Shown: piece by piece, positions 49,597-61,200 of the stretch | Layout of the letters: every line of letters begins with the position of its first letter | Numbering within the stretch: the first letter of the stretch is position 1 | Assembly (NCBI GenBank): GCA_023212695.1 | Contig: JALCCG010000015.1 | Span: 99,115-163,114, forward strand | Direction of reading: 5' to 3' | DNA from: Sporisorium sorghi | Taxonomy: Eukaryota; Basidiomycota; Ustilaginomycetes; Ustilaginales; Ustilaginaceae | Length of the DNA stretch: 64,000 nucleotides | The notes under the pieces: generated by a model | Seen by the model: the letters and a program-made list of their open reading frames with translations, nothing else | Told to the model about the DNA's origin: nothing | Databases searched by the model: none | Position numbers and translations under genes: made by a program

Positions 49597-51378
49597 ATGT
49601 CGAGCTACGCCCAGCTCAAGGAGATGGCCCTTAAAAAGGCCGAGGAGGAGCAAGCTGCGCTCACCAAAGAGCGTGAGCGCAAAGAGCGAGAGGCAGCAGC
49701 AAAGCTGGCCGCACGAGAGGCGCAGGAAAGGGAGCAAAAGGAGCGCGAGCGCAAGATCTTCGTCCAGCGTATGGCCCGTCAAAAGGAGGAGGAGGCCCGT
49801 GAGAAGATGCGCAAAGAGCTTGCTGTCAAACGGCAAGAAGACCTAGTAGCAGGCGACGAGGGAAAAGGCAGAACGGCTTCCGCTTCGTCTTCCAAATCCA
49901 AGCCTACCAAGGCATCGGGGTCTACTCACAAAGTCGACCTCTCTGATCGGCTCAAGGCCAGTTCGAGCAACGGCGCTTCACCTCGGAGAAAGCGCAAGGT
50001 CGACGAAGATGACTTTGTAGGCAATCGCTTGGACAAGATCGGCGGGAGCAAGTCGGATCGCAAGTCAGCCTCCGCATCCGCAAGTGCTCCAAAGAGGAAG
50101 GCGGTGCCCATGACGCGCGAGGAGAAGCAGGCGATCAAGCGTGCCAGAGAGTTTGGGTCCATTCCCAAGTTGCCTCCCATCGGCCGTCTCAGTTCCAGCT
50201 CGGCATCGTCGAGATCGAGTCCAAACGTGGGTTCTGGGGAAGGCGAAAGCGCACATCGGCCATCGGCACGCTCACACCTCGCCAAGGACAACGGGCTTGT
50301 GGCGCTTGGTACGAAGAAGCGCGATCATCGCTCGATCGACGAGATTGAGCGAGACCTCCGAAAGCTCAAGGAAAGCAAGGGCCAGGGAAAAAGCGACGGC
50401 CCCTCGCAAGTCGAGCTCGAACGCGAAGCTGCTCTGCTTCGAAGGCAGAAGGCCATGGAAGAGAAGCGTAGAAGCGATCTGGAGGCCAGAGAACGGGCCG
50501 CGCTCAGGAAAGAGAACGACAGCGGCGACGATTCCAAGGACGATCTCTTTGGCTCTGACGACGGCGACGACGAAGCCCATGCAACGAAACGCGTCAAAGC
50601 CGCTCCATCCAAGCCGCTCAACAAGAGTTCGGCTAGCAATGCTCCTCTCAATGGCTCGAGCCGTTCCTCGCCGGCAACACAGCAAAAGGAGCCGAAACCC
50701 ATTGCTGCACGAGCTCCTGGAGGCATCAATCCCGCCGATTTCCTGCCTGGCGCTCCTCTTCGGCCAGAAGCCATGGCACGACTCACTCAAAAAGCGCGGC
50801 CCGGTCGTGAGTCTACTCCGGCGCGTAAGTCGCCCGATGCGGATCCTGCATCCAAGTCGAAGCGACCGCCATCCGATTCCAAGACATCCTCGACATCGGC
50901 TGCAGCAGCACCGTCACCGGCTGCTCCGCCAAAGAGAGAGACAGCCCGAGACCGATTCATCCGCGAGCAAGAGGAAAAGAAGAAGAAGGCGGCAGGCCGG
51001 GCTGACGGCGGAGAACGTAAAGGTGATCGACGCCGATCTCAGACACCCGACGAGTATGACAGCGAAGAGGGCGACTACGATGATGAATACGACAGCGAGG
51101 GGATCGATGACGATGAAGAGGGCGGCCGCGGTGGTGGAGGTGGTGGTGGACAGAGCTATCGCGACGAGATCTGGAAGATCTTTGGCAAAGACCGCAAAAA
51201 GTATGCAAGTCGCATTGTGGACAGCGACGACGACATGGAGGCGGACGCAGCATCGGTTCTGCAGGAGGAGCTAAGAAGTTCCAAGCAGGCGCGCGAAGAG
51301 GACTTGCGAGAAGAGCAGTTGGAGAAGCAGCGCGAACGCGAGAAGCTGCTTCGCAAGCAGGCTCTCAAGCGTGGTTAG
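49597..51378 (+). CDS. SPT2: SPT2 chromatin protein / histone chaperone
   Basis: Histone H3-H4 chaperone that acts during transcription and DNA passage through chromatin. The protein has 593 residues. The N-terminus is a long charged helix (Lys/Glu/Arg/Ala-rich, residues 1-90), followed by basic, Ser-rich disorder with nuclear-signal-like clusters (PRRKRKVDEDD). The SPT2 domain is C-terminal (about 518-593): RDEIWKIFGKDRKKYASRIV, SDDDMEADAASVLQEELRSS and a closing basic helix REREKLLRKQALKRG, matching the family's histone-binding signature and position. The frame opens at a TTG (49573); ATG 49597 (CATCATGTCG) is used. It is convergent with NAA50, with 137 bp between stops. Partnering with PRMT5 next door is not implied. 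Confidence 0.92.
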   Translation: MSSYAQLKEMALKKAEEEQAALTKERERKEREAAAKLAAREAQEREQKERERKIFVQRMARQKEEEAREKMRKELAVKRQEDLVAGDEGKGRTASASSSKSKPTKASGSTHKVDLSDRLKASSSNGASPRRKRKVDEDDFVGNRLDKIGGSKSDRKSASASASAPKRKAVPMTREEKQAIKRAREFGSIPKLPPIGRLSSSSASSRSSPNVGSGEGESAHRPSARSHLAKDNGLVALGTKKRDHRSIDEIERDLRKLKESKGQGKSDGPSQVELEREAALLRRQKAMEEKRRSDLEARERAALRKENDSGDDSKDDLFGSDDGDDEAHATKRVKAAPSKPLNKSSASNAPLNGSSRSSPATQQKEPKPIAARAPGGINPADFLPGAPLRPEAMARLTQKARPGRESTPARKSPDADPASKSKRPPSDSKTSSTSAAAAPSPAAPPKRETARDRFIREQEEKKKKAAGRADGGERKGDRRRSQTPDEYDSEEGDYDDEYDSEGIDDDEEGGRGGGGGGGQSYRDEIWKIFGKDRKKYASRIVDSDDDMEADAASVLQEELRSSKQAREEDLREEQLEKQREREKLLRKQALKRG

Positions 51379-51515
51379 GGTCATCCACCATCGACTCCTT
51401 CGCTCGCAGACCCTCTCTTCGAAACAGTGAACAGTGGCATGCAACTTTGCAATCGTAATTTATTATACAAACAGTCCGTGTGATTCGGACCGAGAAAGTA
51501 GAGAGATGCGCGCCC

Positions 51516-52160
51516 TTACTGAAGCTGCAAAAGCCACGCGCTTGCGGGAAGGATCCTTCGATAGTAGTTGTCTATTGTCTCTGCCACCTGGAAGCCGAAC
51601 TTTTCGTAAAAGGCGCGCGCCTCATCGTTGGAAGTCTGCACATGCAGATAGATGGACTCGACCTTAACGGTCTTCTTGACGGGTTCGGGTTTGGTCTCCT
51701 TGCCGTTCTTGTCCTTCTTTGGCTTGGGAGTGGGCGCGTCCTTGTCGATGATCTGGATCTCTTTGCCTGGCTGAATGTGGTCGAGCACATGCTGCAAGAG
51801 TGCCGATGCGATTCCGAGGCGACGATAGGGTGCCAGTACGCCGAGGGTCATGATGTAGATGCGAACCACGTCCTTCGAGACAGGCTCGAGGCGGCAGCAG
51901 ATGGTGCCAACTGCGACGTCGTTGAACAGTCCCAGCTTGCATATTTCAGCTGCATCGGGATCCAAGACGTCCTTGTAGAAGCGTTCCGAGTACTGTACGG
52001 GGAAGAGGACGCTGTTGAGCTTTCGGAGCTGACCGAGATTGTTGGGGGTGAGCTGCGCAACGTCGACGCGCTTGGGCAACAGAGACCTCACGGGTGCAGC
52101 TGGCCGCGGAGTGTAGCTCATCGGAGGAAGCGGCCAAGACGAGGAAGAGGAGGCGATCAT
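51516..52160 (-). CDS. NAA50: N-alpha-acetyltransferase 50 (NAA50/San-like GNAT)
   Basis: Acetylates N-terminal Met of nascent proteins, in or near the ribosomal NatA complex; needed for sister-chromatid cohesion in animals. The protein has 214 residues. GNAT motifs: LNSVLFPVQYSERFYKDVL (substrate side), VGTICCRLEP, IYIMTLGVLAPYRRLGIASALL (acetyl-CoA loop, about 111) and SIYLHVQTSNDEARAFYEKF. IMTLGVL-YRR-LG and YLHVQ-N-A--FY are specific to NAA50. An insertion of about 25 residues rich in Lys, Pro and Glu (DAPTPKPKKDKNGKETKPEP) interrupts the fold before the last strands, longer than in animal enzymes. A 30-residue N-terminal extension is also present; Met14 is an alternative start. Confidence 0.92.
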   Translation of the reverse strand: MIASSSSSWPLPPMSYTPRPAAPVRSLLPKRVDVAQLTPNNLGQLRKLNSVLFPVQYSERFYKDVLDPDAAEICKLGLFNDVAVGTICCRLEPVSKDVVRIYIMTLGVLAPYRRLGIASALLQHVLDHIQPGKEIQIIDKDAPTPKPKKDKNGKETKPEPVKKTVKVESIYLHVQTSNDEARAFYEKFGFQVAETIDNYYRRILPASAWLLQLQ

Positions 52161-52658
52161 GCTCGGTTGATGTGCCTGTCAGTCGAGGAGGAAGCTGTGA
52201 GTGATGATAGAGTTAGAAGGCAGTGATGAGCCGATGAATTCCTTCTTTCCTTCTTCGCTCAGATGAACAAGGCGCGCGGCACGGCCGAAAAGAGAGACAC
52301 GGATTTGCGGTGTTTCAGAAAGAGAGAAGAGAGAGACTGCTGTCAAGCCTCGGAAAAAAGTGGGGTTCAGCACAGCCAAGCGAGCGAGCTGCAGTTTTCT
52401 TGTATGCACGAGCCTGCTCGCCATCGACGCCGACCACCATCACCATCACCATTCCCACCGAACATCAACTCATCGACACGATCTCGATGGCTGCCACTTC
52501 CATCTAGCATGGCTTTTGGCCCTTGAAACACCTCTCAGCTCGATGTGCACCGCGACTCAGCGACAAGTGTAGAACGCTCCTGTATCGCACTGCCGACAGA
52601 CCGCGTGTACGAAAGGCTATACTCTCAACATCGGACAAGCAAGCGTCACGCTGCCGCC
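52161..52658. promoter_or_regulatory. Divergent intergenic region, NAA50 / Rho1 GEF
   Basis: A 498-base shared promoter and leader. The RhoGEF side has a CA/CT-rich leader (52430-52490) followed by three short ATG-initiated ORFs one after the other (52487-52572). Confidence 0.45.
52487..52572 (+). other. Three consecutive upstream ORFs before the Rho1 GEF
   Basis: ATG 52487 (MAATSI, stop 52507), ATG 52509 (MAFGP, stop 52526) and ATG 52543 (MCTATQRQV, stop 52572) precede the main ATG at 52659. They follow a leader-like stretch. Function as translational brakes is inferred and depends on the transcription start. Confidence 0.4.
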
Positions 52659-53030
52659 ATGTCGAACCAACAGTCTTACGATCAGTACGGTGGAGGCTAT
52701 GCACAGTCTTCGCAGCCAACCTACTCATACGACTCTGCATACACCACCACCGGCCAGCCATCGGATCCGTATCACTCAGATGCTCGTACCCAGTATGGGC
52801 CCTACGACCCTCGATATCCCTACGGACATCCTGGTGCCTCGTCGCAGCCACGCAGCCCCACCTCTGCGATGCCTTCTCAGACATACGACTACACACAGCA
52901 GCGCAATCCCTCTTCTTCCTCGTCCTACTTTGCATCAAGGGCTGCTCAGGCAACCGCAGACCAAATGAGCCGTATGCAAGTCCGAGACGACGCTGCATAC
53001 AGATCGAATGGTTTATCTTACGACTATGGT

Positions 53031-53078
<48 letters not shown>

Positions 53079-56000
53079 CAACAAAAGCAGCAGCAGCCTC
53101 GTTACTATGCCCAGGCAGACTTGAGCTACGGCCAGGCAGCCGGCCCGCCTCTGCAGTACTCCAAAAATGGCGCTCACCCCTACGATTCGCATTCGTACTC
53201 GGAGACCTCTGCCAACTCGCAGGCTGACGGCCGATCAGATTCGCGCTATCCGACTTCGCGAAGAGTCGACACAGTGAGGACACCGGCAGCACCTTTGGCC
53301 AGCACGCCACAGCACACCGCAAATCATCGCGCCCCTGCCGATCGACCCGTCTCTTCTTCAGCCAGCGGAATCATCAGCTTGTACACCGACGATAACGGTA
53401 CACCGCTCATGGACCAAACCTCGAGCTTTGCTTCCTTTTCCGTCGACCCTTCCGTTTCGGCTGCAGCTCACGAGCAGAGTGGACCAACTCGTCAACCTAC
53501 ACAAAGAACAGGTCGCCCGCTTCCCGTCACTCCTGGCGCTGCACGTCCGGAGCAGCTTCCAACACGCAGCGCAGGAGCCTTTGGCTCGACTGCTTCCGCA
53601 TCCGACTCACCAGCCTATCGTGACCGAGCTGATGCTTCCGAGACGTATGCACAGCAAGGCTTTTACAACTCGGCATCTCCCCAGCCCACTGCATGGTCGC
53701 CTCCAGTCACTCCCTCCGCTACCCAGCACACTGCTGCTAGCTCGGTTTCCTCCACGGGCTATTTTGCGCCATCCTGGAGCCCAGCTCCGACATCGCAAGG
53801 CACTCCAGGCAGCTCTTACGGCCATCGTCCGCTGCCTTCAACAGCCGCGTCGTTCGACCGCTCCTTTTCGCCGCCTCCCAGAGATGGCTCGACCGCCTCA
53901 CCGCTCTCGGCTTTCCGCACTCCCTCCTACACGCAGGCTGGCGCTCGAACGGCGTGGTCGCACTCTGAACAGCGAGGCTACCGAACCACGTCTGCGAACC
54001 AGGCGCACACCATCGACTCTGCTTATGACCCAGACTCGTTCGACGTCGCTACTCCCGAGCGAGGTGCGAGTCGTCAGCGTACGCGCAGCGAGGCATCCGA
54101 TCTATCGCTCAAGCCAAGCCGATCTCACCGCCAGCCCTTGCCGCCCATTCCTAGCTCCGTCGTCCCCTCGCAGCAGAACGATTCTTTAGGTTATGGCCAT
54201 CCCACAAGGCCAAATACCGAACAGGATCGGCAATACGCAGCATCGGATCAGTACCGATCCCGAATCCCCTCGCAGGGCTCCGTCCAGCGCCAACCGAGCT
54301 ATGCTCCCTCGCCAACCTCTGTCTCGCGGCCACAGATCCAGGAGAGGAGCGCGAGCTACAAGAAAGGCGACGCTAGCGAGCCCATTCAGGCGTACGGTCA
54401 CGGGAGGTTCGATTCGCTTGCATGGGAACCCGTCAACAGCCCGCGGTCCAACACCAAGCAGATTCCTCCGCAGGCGGTTCGTATCGGTCGCCCTCTGGCT
54501 CTAGAGTGGTCGCTCCTCTCCACGGTGGCGCTGCTTTTGCGCGCCAACATCCCACGCGGCGTTCAGATCAAAGGCAGCATCGACTATCCGAACAGCTTTA
54601 CCGGCAAGGACGTCGTCTCGACTCTCCAAGAATTGCTTGTGTCTGATGCAGTGGGGACCCGACATGCTTTGGTCGTATCAGGCGACCCGTCAAGTGTACG
54701 CCACGTCGCTCTCTCGCTGGCGAAATCGCTCAAGAGCCAGCTCTTCTTCCACGAGGTAGACTGGGGAGGAAAGGAGTTGACCGACGACGTCGACGAGGTG
54801 TATACCTTCCTCGAGGACAGCCTCGCGGACATGGGCTCGCCTCAAGACGATCCCGATGACTGGGTAGCCGCTCTCAATCACAACGCTGCCTTTGATGCAA
54901 ATCTACAGCTCAGCCTTGGAGGCGCTGGAACCGCCATGGCGAACGGTGGCGGCCAGAATCGCAAGCCGGCGCGTATGGCCGACCTCGACGATCTTCCCAA
55001 TGGCGTCTTTACCCCGCTCACACAGTGCTACAGTCCGCTCTGCAGTCCCGGTCGATCCACTTCGTGCTACAGTCCATCGTGTCCCAACTCGGGCTCCAGC
55101 CCTTTGCGCTTGACGGTCACCGACATGGAGAGCAAAGCCGCGGCGCTCGGCGGTGTGCTGGATCGTGGCTTGTCCGCCGATCAATCGCAGAAGAAGGCGT
55201 GGGCAGAGATCGTTCCTCCCGAGCTTCTCAAAAACATCCCGCAGGCCGAGATCGCTCGACAGAACGCCATTCTCGAGACCATCCAGAAGGAAGAAGAGTT
55301 CCTCGCAGATCTCGAGTTGCTCGATACCCTCTTTGTGCAGGGGCTACAGAGGCCCAGCGATGCCGGCGATCCTCCGCCCCTGCCAATTGGGCCGGAACGC
55401 GACGACTTTATCCGCGAGGTGTTTGGAAATCACCGCGAGCTGGTAGTTCACATTCGAGCTCTGGTCGAGCGTCTGCACATCCGCCAGCGAGAGGAGAATC
55501 CCATCGTCCAGACGATCGGAGACCTGTTCCTGAGTGCCGCTCTCGACTGGGGAGACGCCTACACGACCTATCTCGTCAACTATCCGCTGGCCATCAGCAG
55601 AGTTAAGCGCGAAATGACCATCAATCCCCGATTCAAGGCTTTCGTCGAGGCATGTCGACGCCATCCGGCTGCACACAAACATCCGCTCGAGAACTTCCTC
55701 TTCAGGCCACCTGCGCGTCTGCAGAGGTACCACCTGCACCTGGAATCCATTCTCAAGAAGACGGAAGAGGGCAACCACGATCGAGACAGCCTGCAAAATG
55801 CCATTGACATCATCAACGACCAATGCAAGACAGCCCAAGCCGGTGTCGAGTCGGCCGAGCTCAAGGTCAAGATCCGCGAGTATGCGTACAATCTCTCGGC
55901 CAAACGCAACAAGCAGGCCATCGACATGGACCTGCTCAACCCGGAGCGTCAGCTCATTCATCAGGGCAGGGTGCTGCGAAAGCCAGACGCGTTTGATTTC

Positions 56001-57707
56001 GACTGGACGGAGCTGCTGGCGATCCTGTTTGACAACTACTTTATCGTCACCAAGCAGAAGCGGATCGCCGAGGGTCCAGATGATGACAACATCAACGTAG
56101 TTTCCTCGTCTTCAGCAGCAGGCGCTCGCTTTGTGCTTGCAAAGCGACCGATTCCCGTCGAGATGCTCGAGGTGAGTGGTCTTACCGAGTCGTCCATTTC
56201 GCGATCCATCGGTCTCAGCAACTTCCACATCAGCAGAGAGCGAGAGGCTCGTGACTTTTGGCCGTTCACGATCTCGCATCTGGGCGGCAAGATCGAGCCC
56301 ATCACCCTGTACGCGCCTTCCAAAGCCGCACGAGACCAGTGGAAGACCAAGCTGGACGAGGCGATTGGCTTGCGCATGGCGGTGCAGGACAGCAGCAAGG
56401 TGTTCGACCAGCACATCCTGAGCGACGACATTTTCGCCATTGCACCTACCGCAAGCTTGGAACCGGACAGGCCCGTTGTAGGCGTCGACCCAAGCGTCTT
56501 CCATGGACGTGTCACGTGTGCTGTCCCCTTCGTGACCGCGGATGGCCGGCGTCTCGTGGCGGTGGGATGTGCCGACGGCGTGTGGATCGGGCTGCGGAGC
56601 GATCCCAAGTCGCTGCGCAAAGTGCTGCATCTCAAGTACGTGACGCAGTGCGCGGTGCTCGAGTCGTTCGGCATCTTTGTGGTGCTGGCCGACAAGGTGC
56701 TCATCTCATACAGCCTGGAGGCGCTCGTCCCGACGACGTCGAGCAGCGCTTCGACGCTGCGCCCGCCACAGAAGCTCAGCGGGAACCGCGACGTGCTCTT
56801 CTTCAACGTGGGTGTGCTCAAGGACCGCACGTTGCTGATCTATATGAAGAAGAAGGCCAACGAAAGTGTGTTCCGTGCGCTCGAGCCGGTGCTCAACGCA
56901 CCTCGTGGCACCGAGGGCAAGTCGGGCTCGGGCTTCTTTGGCAAGTTTGGCAAGGACTCGAAGAACTCGGACTGGTTCCGCATCTACAAGACGTTCTTCA
57001 TTCCGTCCGAGGCCTATTCGATCCAGTTCCTCAAGTCGAAGCTGTGCATCATCTGCGCCAAGGGCTTCGAGATCATGAACCTGGACAGCCTGCTTCCCGG
57101 AACGATCCCGGACTTTGTGCACGCGAATCGCGAAGACATCCGTGTCCAGCAGCTGCAGAAGCGCGTCGAGACGGCCAAGCCACTGGGGATGAACAAGACA
57201 GCCGACGGCGACTTTTTGCTCTGCTACGACGCATTCGCTTGCTTTGTCGACCGACTCGGCGAGCCGACACGCTTGGATCAGATCATCGAGTGGGAAGGCT
57301 TCCCCAAGCAGGTGGCCTTTTCTGGCAACTACGTGCTGGCGTTCGACCCGCGCTTTGTCGAGGTGCGCGATGCGCTCACGGGACGGCTGGTGCAGATCAT
57401 GCGAGGCGTCGACCTCAGCTACGTCTCGGGCAACAGCACGGTTACCTCGTCGTCGTCCGAGAGTGCGCAGACGGCGGCGCTCGACGCCGAGGCGAACCCG
57501 GTGATCTTCACGCGAAGAGAGCGAGTGGCTGGGCGTATCCCCTTTGACTTCCAGCGGGTGGTGGAACTGACGCCGACTGGATCCGCCGTCGCGCGCGCGT
57601 ATGCGCCGCCATTTCAGCGGACGGCGACGGTGATGTCGAACGGCAGCAGCTTCACTGGGCGTCCGTCCGGTCGTCCCTCTGTAGCGAGCTCCAACAATTG
57701 GATTTGA
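52659..57707 (+). CDS. Rho1 guanine nucleotide exchange factor (ROM1/ROM2-type, DEP-DH-PH-CNH)
   Basis: Activates Rho1, the GTPase driving cell-wall glucan synthesis and the cell-integrity MAPK pathway. The protein has 1,682 residues. Residues 1-600 are disordered (Tyr/Ser/Gln/Pro-rich) with a polyglutamine run at about 125-146. DEP domain about 616-726 (WSLLSTVALLLRANIPRGVQ). DH domain about 864-1080, with RQNAILETIQKEEEFLADLE and HPLENFLFRPPARLQRYHLH. PH domain about 1098-1247. CNH domain about 1274-1634, from VFHGRVTCAVPFVTADGRRL to FSGNYVLAFDPRFVEVRDAL. This order is that of yeast Rom2. The frame is open to a GTG at 52545; ATG 52659 (GCCGCCATGTCG) is the first in-frame ATG. Three short uORFs precede it. 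The chromosome also holds an opposing Rho-family GAP 11.5 kb away. Confidence 0.95.
53032..53097 (+). repeat. CAG/CAA repeat encoding polyglutamine in the RhoGEF
   Basis: About 20 Gln codons, pure CAG first and then CAA, interrupted once by Lys, inside the disordered N-terminus. Length polymorphism between strains is likely. Confidence 0.9.
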
Positions 57708-58288
57708 GTGTGGAAGTATTCCCAACCCTTAATATCAATCCGGCACAATTCTTCTGCATGTTCATCGCCCTGGTGTGAGCTCGAAGCCTTGAGGCTGATG
57801 TGCAAAGAGCATGACTGAATCGATCTTTCTGCGTGAGGTGTGAGAGGTGTGCGAGTCGTGAGTGAGTTGAGGCGTTGCAGCCTCCACCAGAGAGAAGCGG
57901 AAAAAAGAGCAACACGGCAGCTCAGCCGCGACACACACACGCACGCACGAACCACAAGGACCCTGAATTTCACCTTTGGCTTGCCTCTCAGCTTCCACCA
58001 TCACCATCATCCTCGCCTGCTTCCCCCACCTGGCTGCATTCACTTGATTTGGCCTCTCACGCTCATTCATCAGGATTCTCGACTTGGACCAGCAGCGCAG
58101 CAACTCCATCAGCAAACTGCTATTATGAATGCATGATGGCCTCCCACTGTCCATGATCTCACGACCGGTCCTCGGCAGCGATTCAACACCTGCATCTGTC
58201 TCCACGTCCTAGTCGCAGCATCGCAACCTTGTGATCAAGGCGTTGTTCTGCTTTTCCGTCAGCACCATCTTGCCGACACTCAGACAAG
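57708..58288. promoter_or_regulatory. Intergenic region, Rho1 GEF 3' end / VPS15 promoter
   Basis: A 581-base gap between two plus-strand genes. The second half is a CT/CA-rich leader containing short ATG-initiated ORFs at 58125-58136, 58133-58156 and 58153-58212. No TATA box was seen. Confidence 0.4.
58125..58212 (+). other. Cluster of overlapping upstream ORFs before VPS15
   Basis: ATG 58125 (MNA), ATG 58133 (MMASHCP) and ATG 58153 (19 codons, MISRPVLGSDSTPASVSTS) overlap each other in different frames and all end before the VPS15 start at 58289. They are uORFs only if included in the transcript. Confidence 0.35.
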
Positions 58289-61200
58289 ATGGGCAACACG
58301 CATTCCAACTCGAATGCCAGGATGGCAGGCATCGGCAACCTGGTCGCAGAAGTCGGCAACGACATTCAGTACGACAAGGGCATCGGCAACTCGCGCTTCC
58401 TTCGTGCTGTGCGTGCCAGACACAAGTTTGGCCCGATCGTCGTCAAGGCTTTCGTCAAGCCAGATCCGTCCATCAGTCTCAAGAGTCTGGTCAAGCACAT
58501 CCGCATCGAGCGAGAATCGTTGGCAGATGTCCCCAACGTCTTGACCTACCAAAAAGTGGTCGAGACCGAGCGGGCCGGCTACCTGATCCGACAGTGGCTC
58601 CATAGCAATCTGTACGACAGGGTCAGCACACGGCCCTTTCTCGGCGCGGTCGAGAAGAGATGGATCACCTACCAGCTGCTGCATGCTATGCGAGATACGC
58701 ACGACCGCGGCATCGCCCACGGTGACCTCAAATGCGAAAACATCCTTGTCACCACCTCGCTGATGATCTACGTCACCGACTTTGCCTCTTCTTTCAAGCC
58801 CACCTTCCTACCTCTGGACGACCCGTCCGACTTTTCCTTCTTCTTTGACACTTCGGGACGAAGAACGTGCTACCTTGCTCCAGAGCGCTTCTATGAGGCC
58901 GGCTCCAAGTACGCTTCGGCAACGACAGGCACAAGTGCCAACGACACGGATGCGCTCGACCGCCTCGGCGGTGTTCAGGCAGATCTGCTTGGCCTTGGAA
59001 GGCAGAGCGGCAAAGTGACACAAGCGATGGACGTCTTCTCGCTCGGTTGCGTCATTGCTGAGCTCTGGCGGGAAGGTGCGCCCACCTTCACTTTGAGCCA
59101 GCTCTTCAAGTACCGCGAGGGGATGTTTGACGTCGACTCGATGCTCGCTGGTATTCCTGACGACCCGGTCCGCGAACTGGTGAGGAGCATGATCGCATTG
59201 GATCCAAAGGACCGCAAGACGTTCGAAGAGTACCTCAAGGACGGACGAGGAACTGTCTTTCCATCGACGGTCCCCGATTTCTTTCACGAGTACTTGGTCG
59301 AGCTCCAGCGTACCTCCCCCGCTTCTCTCAGCAACACGAACGGGGCACCAGGTGCCTCGTCCGTCGACAGCACAGCAAGCGGATCCAATGCATCCGTCAC
59401 TGCAGTCTCGATGCGATCTGACGCCGCCAACAGACAGGCACACCGAGCCGAGAGCGACGAACGCATCGAGAAGCTCTACGAGCAATGGTCCGACATTGTC
59501 CCCTTCTTCGACGATGCAGCTGGTCGTTCCAACGCCTCGACGCCATCGACGAGCGCGGGTGGCATCTCGGCGCGCTTGGACGGTGTCTTGGGACGCTTTG
59601 CTTTCCGCTCAAGCTTTCAGCCAGCAACGGACGAGGATATCCCAGAAACGGAGCAAGTGAGTGCAGACGATGCAGAAGACGTCTATCCGGTCCACCTCTG
59701 CATCCCTGGCATCCCACCGCGGCCAGCTTTGCTCGAGGGAGGCGGAGCAGACGTGGATGGTACAGCGCAATTGATTCTGTCTGTCATCCTCGCCAACCTG
59801 CGCAACTGCATTCGACCATCCTCCAAAATCCATGCACTCGAGCTGCTCATCCATCTCTCGACTCGATGGCTCACGGACGAGACCAAGCTCGACCGCGTCT
59901 TGCCCTTTGTCATGTCGCTCTTCGACGATCCGTCTTCTCAAGTAAGAATGGCGGCAATCCGCAGCTGCGTACAGACGCTGATGCTGGTCAAGATCGTGAC
60001 GCCTTCGAATGCGTCCATCTTCCCCGAATATATCGTACCCAACATCAAGCAGCTCGGTCTCGATCCATCCACGCCTGTGCGATGCACGTTTGCCGCCTCC
60101 ATCGTGCCCTTGGCCGAGACCGCAGAGCGCTTCTTGCAAATGTCGCAGGCGATGCGAGCCGAGGGCCTCTTTGCGGTCGAAAGGGATCTCAACGGTGGTT
60201 TCATCGATGACCAGCCCAACGAGTCCAATTACGACGAGCAGCTCCGCACGTTTCAGACGCTGCTGCAGGAGATCATCGTCACTCTTCTCACGGACCCCTC
60301 TGCGTCGGTCAAGCGGGCGCTGCTCGCCAGCATCGCGCCGCTCTGCCGCTTCTTTGGCATGGCCAAGACCAACGACGTCATGCTGAGCCACATGATCACT
60401 TACCTCAATGATCGCAATTGGCTGCTGCGAGACGCCTTTTTCGATATCATTGTCGACGTCGCCCAGGTGTCTGGCAATCGCAGTCTCGAAGAGTACATTC
60501 TACCGTTGATGACGCAAGCACTTTCCGATTCCGAGGAGAATGTGGTCTACCGCGTCATCAACGGGCTTCGCACCATGAGCGAGCGCAACTTGCTGGATCG
60601 CGCCCGCCTACTGACGCTGCTAGAGATCACCATCGGTTTTCTCTGCCATCCCAACCTGTGGTTGCGGCAGGCATCCGCAGGTCTCGTCGCGGCCGCAGCG
60701 GCAAAGCTGGACGACGTCGATGTCTGGGCGATCCTGTATCCATCTCTGCGCCCTCTCCTGCGCACAGACGTGCAAGACTTGACCGAGGTCACCTTGCTCG
60801 ATACCGTGAGGGCGCCCCTCACGCGGCCCGTCTTTTCGGCTGCACTCGCCTGGGCGTCTCAAGCGTCGAACTCGGCCTTCTGGAAGAGCCAGGCGGAAGG
60901 CAAGGATCAAGCTGGCCTCAAGAATGGACTCGCGACCGAAGGCGTCGGGCTGTTGCTGGGCAAGAGCGGCCGCGAGTTGATCGTGCCCGCGAGGGGTCGC
61001 ACCGAAGAGGACGACCGCTTCCGTGACAAGCTGAGGAGCATGGGCATGGAAGACGAAGACGAGATCAAGCTCGTTGCTCTGCGCAGCGTCATCCGCCGTC
61101 TCTCGAAGCAGGGCTCCAAGTTTAGCTCCACGCAAGCCGAGTGGGATCTGGCGGGCGCGGGTAGCAATGCCAATGGTCCTGCTGGAGAAGGCGCTCGCTC

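Noticed and set aside
52545..52658. N-terminal extensions of several genes (RhoGEF from 52545, SH3-RA from 16879, POL2 from 33785, SPT2 from 49573, mitochondrial protein from 21375, EFG1 from 2920)
   Set aside because: These extensions begin at GTG or TTG, which are poor starts in a fungal nucleus; ATG codons in good context lie just inside.
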